Part shown: positions 55,697-64,000 of the stretch, piece by piece
Position numbering within the stretch: position 1 is the first letter of the stretch
How the letters are laid out: the number at the start of each line of letters is the position of its first letter
Assembly (NCBI GenBank): GCA_038501625.1
Contig: JAZAYU010000176.1
Coordinates: forward strand, 124,001-188,000
DNA length: 64,000 nt
From: Corbicula japonica
Taxonomy: Eukaryota; Mollusca; Bivalvia; Venerida; Cyrenidae
Direction: 5' to 3'
Translations under genes and position numbers: made by a program
Notes under the pieces: generated by a model
What the model was told of the DNA's origin: nothing
The model's database searches: none
The model's input: only the letters and a program-made list of their open reading frames with translations

Positions 55697-56754
55697 CTAA
55701 AGTTGGGGAGTTCAGCCAGTTCACTTCATATTACTGCTCTGTTTAACAGGTAAACTTGACATATTTACAAATTTAAATGAAAGATTCATATAGGCATTAC
55801 TGCTTGTTGTTTTTGTATGAATATTTAAAATATATGAGTACACCAGGTGCGTAAAAAACACTGATTTGTTGACATGGCTTATCTATCGAAGGTTTGTTAG
55901 TGAGCCATGATAAAGGATCTGTTATGTAAGACAAGAGCTTAAACTGGATATTGCCACAGAGACGATAAGTTATGCGAACTGTTTGTAGAATTCATAGTTA
56001 GTGACAGGACAAACAATTCAGCATTCCAAATGTATTTGGAGTGTGTGAGAAATTTAGTTGTGTAGATCACTATGCACATTCTAGCGTGTATGCGAATTTC
56101 TAGTTAATTTGGACAAATCGACATAGGGGCACATACAGAATGGGTAAGTTTGCTCAGATTCTTACGCCCCTTATTATTTTAAACTGTAATAGTGACTAGA
56201 GGAACGTTACACAGTAAAATCCTACTAAAATGACCAACCCTTGGACTGGAAAGAAAGTCGTCCTAATAGTCAGGTGGTCTTAACGCTTGGGTTGTATATA
56301 CATGTAAGGCAAATCTCTTAAAAAAGAGATTGAAATAGTAGTCTCATTTATTTTCTTATAAAATTCATACTTTAAAATGTTTTTGCTCAGCGTTCGAGCT
56401 TTGCCTTCAACTACCTGGCTTTCGCTCAGACTTAGCTCAGAAATGGGACATAAGCATGTATTTCGTCCATTGAAAACCAGAAAGGATCCTCGGCAAATGA
56501 ATAAATAAGGTTGATGACCCCTTCTGAGTTTCAATAGAAGATTTTTAAGTGCATAAAATATCAGTTTTGTTAACGACAAAGAACCAAGAAGCTATTCTAC
56601 TAAAGATTTTCAATATCAGATCAAATCATGAACACACCTCGTATTTTCCAGGGGCAGAATGCCCGAACATAATGGACACAACATGGATTTGTGTTCGAGA
56701 GAGGAGAAATCACATCACTTAAATAATCAAAAGCATTTGTTTCCAGAAGTTCTC

Positions 56755-56977
56755 CAATACTGTTGTATCAATATTTACGCGGGGATCAAACTTCGCGCAA
56801 AAGACACCAATTATCGCATTTTCGCGCGTGCATGTATTCGCGCATTTTTATTATTTTCATCACACCAGATCTATTCAATGGTTTAATTTCGCTATGGTTT
56901 TATTTCGCGCACAATTGTCCTAGCGCAAATTACGCGAAAATTAAACCCTCGCGAAATAAAGTAATACCACAGTATTG
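56755..56977. mobile_element. MITE with CAATACTGTNGTAT termini
   Basis: CAATACTGTTGTAT and its inverted partner ATACCACAGTATTG bound 223 bp that are unusually CpG-rich (TTTCGCGC, GCGCAAATTACGCG). The target duplication is not clear. A degraded relative lies at 16,333. Confidence 0.55.
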
Positions 56978-57695
56978 CGTAAAAGAACAAAGACCGCGTC
57001 ATACGACGATAATGAGATAATGACTCTCAAATCCCGTTATAATATCCTGGAGAAAGTCCCCCGTTATAAGTGACGGTCATTTTACCATCTCCTGTCTCAG
57101 CCGAGATAATTGCCTGAATGTAACTATGAAGCCTCTTGTGCTACAATAAAAAGCCTCTTTGCACTCCTGATTTAATTTCATTTACGGCAATTAATTGCTG
57201 AAAAGCTATCCTTAAATGGATACCAATTGAAAGAAGAGCGTTCTAATAACAGATACTATTAGACCGTGGGTATAAATGCAACAATTATACCCGTATTTCG
57301 CTAGTTTTCTACCCAGGTTGCTTCCTATCATTTCGTCTAGATTTATTTTCTATTTAACCGGTAGATAAAAAACAAGAATTTACACGAAAATGCATTTAAT
57401 CTTTATTTATTATATTGATTGAATAACCGTTTCGAATGCAGACGATGTCACCATTTGAATGCTTGATGTCGCCGATCGCGATTTTTAATCAATTTAAATT
57501 TACGCTACATTTCATTGCGCTTGTACCCGCCGACAACTGTTGAGCATTTTCTAGTTTCATAATTTCCGTATATGCGGGTATACTGAGCCATTCAAACGCG
57601 AATTATGTAACCTCTTTTTGCAACACTACCTTTAAAGAAAAGCTTCCTAAGAACAACTAACATGCAATATGAAGCATAAATGCATTCGTTATCTG

Positions 57696-57849
57696 TGTAA
57701 CAAGGGTTCTGAAAATTCCACGCCTGAACCAAGGATTGAACACGGGACCCCTCGCATGCCAGTCCGACGCTTTACCACGTCGCCATAAAAGCTAGCTCTA
57801 TGGCGAGATAGTACAAGTGCGGTACTAACTCAACCATTGCCGGGTTACA
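57696..57849 (-). repeat. TRIM 3' LTR
   Basis: 154 bp, TG...CA ends. Contains the tRNA-like sequence with a B box changed to TGTTCAATCC, so this copy has begun to decay. Confidence 0.8.
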
Positions 57850-57861
57850 TACACCCCCTCC
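57850..57861 (-). promoter_or_regulatory. TRIM polypurine tract
   Basis: Minus strand GGAGGGGGTGTA lies directly before the 3' LTR, the expected position for plus-strand priming. Confidence 0.6.
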
Positions 57862-57945
57862 AGATTGGAATTCGTCCACGAATTTCCATTGAGTACAGAG
57901 ATTCACTTGTGGAGTGATCTCGAGGTGTTTAAACATCCTTGGCAG

Positions 57946-57963
57946 GTCCCCCATTGGGCGCCA
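57946..57963 (-). promoter_or_regulatory. TRIM primer-binding site (tRNA-Lys type)
   Basis: TGGCGCCCAATGGGGGAC. The first ten bases are identical to the primer site complementary to tRNA-Lys1,2 used by several retroelements (TGGCGCCCAACGTGGGG), and the rest is similar. Confidence 0.7.
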
Positions 57964-57965
57964 TT

Positions 57966-58119
57966 TGTAACAAGGGTTCTGATAAATTCACGCCTGAACC
58001 AAGGATTGAACCCGGGACCCCTCGCATGCCAGTCCGACGCTTTACCACGTCGCCATAAAAGCTAGCTCTATGGCGAGATAGTACAAGTGCGGTACTAACT
58101 CAACCATAGCCGGGTTACA
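57966..58119 (-). repeat. TRIM 5' LTR
   Basis: 154 bp, TG...CA ends, with an intact B box GGTTCAATCC (58003-58012) and A-box-like TGGCGACGTGG (58045-58055), both on the minus strand. Confidence 0.8.
57992..58062 (-). repeat. tRNA-Ala-like sequence inside the TRIM LTR
   Basis: The 71 nt align along a tRNA: A box TGGCGACGTGGTAAAGCG against TAGCTCAGTGGTAGAGCG, a loop reading CTGGCAT (GGC, Ala), GCATGCGAG as in tRNA-Ala, and a pairing T arm CCGGG-TTCAATC-CTTGG. The gap between A and B boxes is 32 nt as in tRNAs. The acceptor stem pairs partly (about 5 of 7). It is tRNA-derived rather than a working tRNA. Confidence 0.65.
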
Positions 58120-58461
58120 TCTGTAATGATTGTATTTGGTATATGCATAACATTCCCGTAAAAAATGGAATGTGCATATCTGGACTAGCCATATCGGCAC
58201 AGCCAAAAAGTGGAGAGGAAAAGAGTACATGCGTTTATAATATAATCGATTTCAGACACCACAAACAGCGCTTGACTATAATAATTATATTGTTGTAAAA
58301 AGAAATGAGATGTTTTAAAAATGATCTTAAAAATTTGATGAAATTTTTGTTATGATAGCAGTTATTTCAATTCGAAAATTAAATGTACAACAACGATCGC
58401 CAAACATCCATGAGAACAAGTCAAAAGCAAAAGGGCAAACTTATTTAGAGATAATTACAGT

Positions 58462-58632
58462 TAAACCTGTCTGTAGCAGCCACTCAAGTGAGTGACAAAA
58501 AGTGGCTGCTGAAGACAGGTGGCTGTTAAAGACAGTAAAAATTAGAACAAAATGTCAGTTTAGGTCCTATTCAAACTGGCTGTTTAAGACAGGTGGTTGC
58601 TATTCGCAGGTGGCTGCTAAAACAGGTTTCAC
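58462..58632. repeat. dispersed repeat with GTGGCTGCTGAAGACAGGT motifs
   Basis: ACCTGTCT...GCAGCCACT and several GGTGGCTGYT motifs. The same sequence starts again at 63,943 at the right edge. Confidence 0.6.
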
Positions 58633-58899
58633 TGTAATACTCTGAATCAAAAGGGGGAATTCCCATAAAATAGTTTTGGAAGAGTTAGAAAACTTGTAAG
58701 TAATTTCTGGCGATGGAATATAATAAAATCTACGAGGTAATTTCTGAGATGTACACGTAGCATCAAATCCCCAATTTATCATATATTCTAATTTAATTTT
58801 AAAATTTAAATTTTAATCAATCATTTGAGAAATACTTAATATAAATGTCATGTGTATAAGACTTTAAACACTATTGCTACTGTTTCAAAAACATTGAAG

Positions 58900-58990
58900 G
58901 CGTTTCGACCGAATATATCACACGTGTCACGTATTCCGACCGAATATATCACACGTGTGACATATACGTTTTATGATATATACGGTCTAA
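58900..58990. repeat. CGACCGAATATATCACACGTGTGA repeat, copy 3
   Basis: Two copies of TTCGACCGAATATATCACAC-type sequence followed by GTGACATATACGTTTTATGA, the same order as at 29.9 kb. Confidence 0.6.
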
Positions 58991-60494
58991 CAAAGCACAT
59001 AAATACATCATTCCTGCTACGTGCGGTAAATGTGTCAAACTTCTAAGCGCAATAAAATTTCACGAGCCTGGTGACATTTTATTTTTATTTCATACATGTA
59101 TATCCATCAACGCTGAAAATTTAGTCAAAAACTACTGTTTGAAAAAAAGCTGCAAAAAAAAACCCGTAACAATTGCAAGGGTGAAACTTAGGAATTCTAA
59201 ATATGTCGAAATCCTAATAATTTGTCATTTTTTATAGGGAGATCAAGAAAAAATATCATGTTAGGACAAACAGAAACCTAAATCTTGGGCATACGCCTGA
59301 AAACTTTCACCCATGCAATTGTCTTAAATAATAAAAATGTTGAGGAAAGGGCGCATTACTGAAAATATTTTTGAAAATGCAAAAAAAATATGAGAAAAAA
59401 GGGGCACAACTTGAAAATATTTGCAGTATACTTATTGTTCTTGTTGATTTGATGGTATGATACAGATTATTATAGTGGATTAATACTATGTTTTGATTTT
59501 GTATGACGTTTTTGAATGTTGTGTTGTTGTTGTTTGTATTTTTGAAGGCCTCATCGAAAATAAGATTTCAATTGTATTATTATTAGAACGAGAAACCGAA
59601 TTGGTTCACAGAAGAAGCGTTGTTGTCGGTATTGGTGGTGTTATTGACATAAAAAAACCTAAATCTAATCTACAGTGTGAGCAGTAAGATGACTACGGCA
59701 AGTATTTAGTGGGCGACAACTTAGCTCAAGCTAACTAAACCGCCCCACAGTGATTACTTCTCCTTCAGAAGTCTACTGACTTGCCATCGTGTGGTATGAC
59801 AATTTGGGAAGATGAACTTCTATGTGATGCACTGGTACATGTAGTAGAACACTTTTCGATTCCATTGAACAGGCCAGTAATTCAGACAATAATTTTAATA
59901 TTTTGACCAAATAAATGTCTCTTTTTGAAGTTGAAACAGTTGATACTAATTTAAGATTGTTGGTAAGTAGACTGAATATAACTTGTTCGTATTTTTTTCG
60001 TGTTATCGTTCTTTTTCTTACCTGAATATTTAAGGACGTAAGTGTAACGCCAACGTTCAACTTTAGCAGCATAATTAATTTAAAAAAAAAAGAATGTTCG
60101 TAGTCAGCTCTTGGGTCAGAAAGGTACATGATTCACACTTAATGGTTATAACAGTCTGTTAAATTTCAATATCAGAGTGACTTCACTTAAATTTCAAGAA
60201 ATGGGGATGGTTTTGTGATATAATTTTCGTATCAATGCTAATGAATCCCATGTTTTACAAGGTAAGAAAAAGTAGTTCTATGGCAGTGTCTAGGGGTAAG
60301 GTCTGTCCTAATGTTACGGTCTTGGGGTACCATGAAGCCGTTAGCCTGAACAAAACAGATACCCTTGTTAAGTTAGCAAACCAATCTCAAACATTAATCT
60401 GGTATCATCAATTCATTTAAATGGAAGCAGTGCGATGAGCATTAACCCAGTTTTAATCAAAATCATCCCAATTCCATACAGGTGACTAATTGCA
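58991..60494. other. no recognised gene
   Basis: The 118-codon minus-strand frame at 59,773-60,129 has no recognisable motif and no Kozak or splice support. Nothing else is seen. Confidence 0.35.
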
Positions 60495-60600
60495 TAAGCA
60501 AACAGTGTAGATCCAGATCAGCCAGCACATGCGTGCCATTTAATCTGGTTCTACACTGATTGCTTATTCATCAGACATGACAGAATGGATCTAAAAGCAA
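60495..60600. mobile_element. fragment of the TTAA-type MITE
   Basis: AGTGTAGATCCAGATCAGCC and the arm TTTAATCTGGTTCTACACTG. Confidence 0.55.
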
Positions 60601-60659
60601 TCAGAAATATTAAGAAATGGCGTAGTTATAGCCATTGTTAAGTTTTCGTATCAAAAACC

Positions 60660-62085
60660 AAGTACAAAAAGGGGCATAACTCCATCAAATGTGACCTTGA
60701 CCTTAAGGATTAGCATTCTCATAAGTATGTTGTCATAAGCAATATAATGTGAAAGTTTGATGAAGAAATATTAAGAAATAGCAAAGATATAGCCAAAGTT
60801 AAGTTTTCATGTCAAAACCCTAAGTAGAACAAGTCAACTTAAAATTGACATATGCCCCCGAAATGAAGCTTTGAAATCAAGTTGGTATACATATGTAATA
60901 AAAAATATGCCCGTGGAAGAGACGAAGCATACTGCATGCATATCACGTGAAAGATAAAAAGGATCACTTGTTTAAAGTCTGAAGTAAATATCTCGAGTAA
61001 TAAACAAGTTATAGTTAATATTACAATTTTTTAATGAAAATTCTAAGATTAATGGGGAGATCATCCTGGAAAGATATTTATTAGAGTTATGGACCTTACC
61101 ACATATGATGTGGGTAATAAAAAGGAATAATGTGAGTGATAATAAGGAACATATATTTGGAGTTTGAAGTAAATCCCTCACTAAATATAGAAGTTAAGCA
61201 AACCAAATGAGTAAGGGCCCATAACTGCAAAAAGTCATCCAAGCAAAAAATGCTGAAGATATGCACAACTAAACTGGGGGACAAACATTCCTGTGAAATT
61301 TTAATGAAATCCTCCAAAGGGTTTTTGAGATGGAGTGTGGACAGTGTTTTAAAAAAGAAGTTATAGTACAAATTACTGAGTGCCCATAACTTGGCCAAAA
61401 ATAATTCAAGTGGAAACTCGTGATGTTATGCACAACAAGGCTTGGTGACAAGAATTCCTGCAAAATATAAATGAAATCCACCAAGAGGTTCTGGAGATTA
61501 AGTGTAGACAAGATTTTTATATAGAAGTGATATTAAAAATGTCTAAGGGCCCATAACTCTGGCAAAAATAATTTGAGCGGAAACTCCTGACAATATGTAC
61601 AACTTGGCTTAGTGATAAACATTCCTGTGAAGTTTCAATGAAATCCCCCAAGTGGTTTTGGAAATGAAGCATGGACAAGATTTTAATATAAAGTTAATAT
61701 AGTAAAGACATAACTCTGGCAAAAATAATCTGAACAGAAACTCCTGATGATAAGTACAACTAGACATGGTGACAAACACTCCTGTGAAGTTTCAATGAAA
61801 TCCCCCCAATGGTTTTAAACATGATGCGTGGACAAGATTTTTATATAGAAGTTAGGATTAGGGTTAGGGTTTGTTAAAAAATGTCTAAGACTAAAATAAT
61901 TCGAGCAGAAATTCCTGATGGTATGCACAACTAGGCTTGGTGACAAACACTCCTGTGAAGTTTCAATGAAATTCCTCAAGCAGTTTTGGAGTAGAAGCTA
62001 GGACAAGGTTTAACAGGACTGACATTTTGGACGGACAGACAGTGTTATTTCTAAATGCCTCCCTTCAGGGGCATAAAACTTTAAA
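60660..62085 (+). mobile_element. tandem-core element, Helentron-like
   Basis: About six 130-160-bp units (CTGTGAAGTTTCAATGAAAT, CCCATAACTCTGGCAAAAAT) from 61,180 to 62,010. They are followed by GGACGGACAGACAG and a hairpin ATGCC...GGCAT (62054-62073). The left part (60,660-60,900) repeats AAGGGGCATAACTCC-type sequence. Boundaries are uncertain. Confidence 0.5.
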
Positions 62086-62594
62086 GGGGAATACTTAAAT
62101 CAAATGTGACCTTGACCGCAAGAATATGGCATCATCACAAGTGTGTTGTCATAAGCATAATAATTTGGATGTTGGATGAAGAAATGGTGAAGTTATAGCC
62201 AAGGTTAGGCTTTCGTGATGGACGGATGGACCAGCAGACGGACAAAGCGATCCCTAAATGTGACTTATATTATTTAGTGTTTCATGGGGTTAAATGGTTA
62301 AAATATTTTGAAACTCGTCAACTTTCTGACATTTTAATCATGATAACTGTATATAATACAACAAGTAATATACAGAATAACAACAATACAATAACATCAT
62401 ATGTTCAGTTACATCATATGTTCAGTTACATCATATGTTCACTTACGTATAAAATTATAAGAACACACATATACTATATGTGAAGTCACATATATTTTGT
62501 CTCAGGCTACATGTATAACGGAGGACAGTTACTTTATGATCTGGTACAGTGGCAACAGATGCCACATGAAACTGCTGGGGCAGACTTCTCTAAT

Positions 62595-62781
62595 CAGGGC
62601 TCTCACTAGAGGGAGACTTGGGACAAGTGGTCTCCTAAAAGTGACCAGACTTCTCCCTTCGTTGAGCTTTGAGAGTCATTTTGTAAAGACAGAAGGAATG
62701 CTGTTGACTGCAAACTTCTCCTTTATTCAGAAAAATAATGTCAAAACTTATCCCTGATTTGCAAGTCTAGTGAGAGCCCTG
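62595..62781. mobile_element. 187-bp MITE, CAGGGCTCTCACTAG termini
   Basis: CAGGGCTCTCACTAGA at the left and its exact inverted partner ending CTAGTGAGAGCCCTG at the right, flanked on both sides by CTAAT. CAGGG ends resemble hAT-type MITEs, but the 5-bp duplication is short for that group. Confidence 0.7.
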
Positions 62782-63063
62782 CTAATCTTCAAAAGCCTAC
62801 TTTAATTAAATAAAAAACATAACAAAATGTCTGCTTAAATGATCACTGAATTTAAATAAAGATCAATAGAAAAGGAATTATACCGGATATAATATCCTTA
62901 TATTTTATGCTGCGTGTCTTTGTAAACATGTAACTTTGTGATATTTAAGAAATACACATGTACCAAAAAGTGGAATATTACAACAAGTACTAACAAACCT
63001 GGCATTTTACCCATAAGCCATACAGTACACTTTCTATGATACTTTCTTTAATACTTGATAAAA

Positions 63064-63265
63064 CATGCGCCTGTTTTCATGAGATATTGTTTTACATTTG
63101 TGAACTTTATGATGTACTCCGTTAATAAAAAAAGTGACCAGACTTCTCCCTTCTTTGAGCTATGGGAGTCATTTTGTAAAGACTATATACGGAAAGAATG
63201 CGCCTGTTTTCTGAGATATTGTTTTACATTTGTGAACTGTATGATGTACTCCGTAAATAATAAAA
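63064..63265. repeat. direct duplication flanking a piece of the 62.6-kb MITE
   Basis: AATGCGCCTGTTTTCTGAGA...GATGTACTCCGTAAATAA at 63197-63265 repeats 63064-63130. Between them AAAAGTGACCAGACTTCTCC...TTTTGTAAAGAC repeats MITE sequence from about 62637-62690 without its ends. Confidence 0.65.
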
Positions 63266-63756
63266 GTTCAAGCATTTAACAACTGCATTATTGTAAAGGT
63301 AAATATTTGTGTGGTTAGAATAGAAAAATAAATAAGTTTGTGAATGGCAGTGATTCAGATACCAAAAATTAAATAAATAACTTGCGCACTTGTGATTTAA
63401 TTACTATGCAGCAGAACCCCTGCCTGTATTTTATCCACTGAATAAAAGAAATAAAACAAAAAAAACCAACATGTTATTATTTCACAAGTACCTTGACCAC
63501 CCTGTTGAATGATAATCATCAACTATAACAGTAAAACAATAAGTAATGGGAAATAATCACAAATGTTAATATATATATATACATGTTTAGACACCACATC
63601 AAGTCTATAAACAAAATGGAATCAATGCTATTTTCAAAAATGCACAAGTTCTATTTTCTGTTAAAATAACTACATGTATTTAATTTAATTAAATTATCTT
63701 AGTAGCACTTTGTAAAAGATGATATGACATATAACAATTTTGCCTTCAGTAAAGCA

Positions 63757-63870
63757 GATTAACAAGCTTTGACCAAGATGCGACCAGGGCAGATCCAGAT
63801 CAGACAGCACAAATGTGCCACATGATCTAGATCTACAGTGTAGGCATGTGTTAAAATGCGTAATTATCTA
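63757..63870. mobile_element. TTAA-type MITE fragment
   Basis: GCAGATCCAGATCAGACAGC and CATGATCTAGATCTACAGTG arms; the termini are lost. Confidence 0.55.
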
Positions 63871-63942
63871 GCCAAGTGTTCAACTGAAAGTAAACACCCC
63901 TAAGTACTGAATTCAAGAACTATCTGATTATTTACATACAGT

Positions 63943-64000
63943 CTAACCTGTCTTAAGCAGCCACCAAAGGGAGTGACAAAAAGTGACTGCTATACACAGG
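63943..64000. repeat. start of the dispersed repeat seen at 58.5 kb
   Basis: GTCTAACCTGTCTTAAGCAG and GAGTGACAAAAAGTGACTGC match 58,460-58,520; it runs off the window. Confidence 0.6.

Larger units (their letters stand above)
57692..58123 (-). mobile_element. complete miniature LTR retrotransposon (TRIM), 424 bp plus target duplication
   Basis: Two direct repeats of 154 bp (57696-57849 and 57966-58119) begin TGTAAC and end GTTACA and differ at only a few positions. They flank a 116-bp non-coding core. The target duplication TCTG is present at 57692-57695 and 58120-58123. On the minus strand the core starts two bases after the 5' LTR with a primer-binding site (TGGCGCCCAATGGGGGAC) and ends with a purine tract (GGAGGGGG). 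Size, structure and lack of coding fit a TRIM, presumably moved by a Gypsy-type element. Confidence 0.82.

Noticed and set aside
59773..60129. 118-codon minus-strand frame
   Set aside because: No recognisable motif, ordinary AT-rich composition and poor start context; length is within chance for 64 kb.

Overview
The window is animal nuclear DNA: AT-rich, with short exons in long introns, GT-AG splice sites and very many short dispersed repeats. The repeats resemble those I associate with bivalve mollusc genomes: palindromic TTAA-ended MITEs, and short elements with a tandem-repeat core and a terminal hairpin. A marine heterodont bivalve is my best guess, by inference only.

Layout. At about 0.96-1.14 kb on the minus strand lies the first coding exon of an RS-rich, splicing-type protein (ARGLU1-like is the best guess). 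It is head-to-head with a complete 13-exon plus-strand gene at 2,025-25,450. I read that gene as TRAPPC14 (MAP11/C7orf43): exon phases close perfectly, the product is 570 aa, and exon 8 closely matches the vertebrate protein. Its introns carry most of the mobile DNA: at least a dozen copies of a TTAA-bounded foldback MITE, several Helentron-like non-autonomous elements (some nested), microsatellites, and a partial duplication of exon 11.

From 25.5 to 48.5 kb there is a gene-poor, AT-rich stretch with small MITEs, a decayed non-LTR retrotransposon 3' end, AAT/ATT microsatellites and one plausible orphan first exon (31,990-32,121). A 0.77-kb tandem duplication (46,858-48,391) directly precedes the second clear gene, the last exon of a C2H2 zinc-finger transcription factor (48,536-49,718) that ends in a CtBP-type PLDLQ motif.

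From 50 to 64 kb I see no convincing gene. There are a 43/44-bp minisatellite array, a 21-bp minisatellite, several MITEs, a tandem-repeat element and a complete 424-bp miniature LTR retrotransposon (57,696-58,119). The LTRs of that last element contain a tRNA-Ala-like sequence with A and B boxes. It is the most unusual object in the window: a TRIM with a lysine-tRNA-type primer site and an apparent Pol III promoter inside each LTR.

The three protein genes have no evident functional link beyond the shared RS/TRAPPC14 promoter region.
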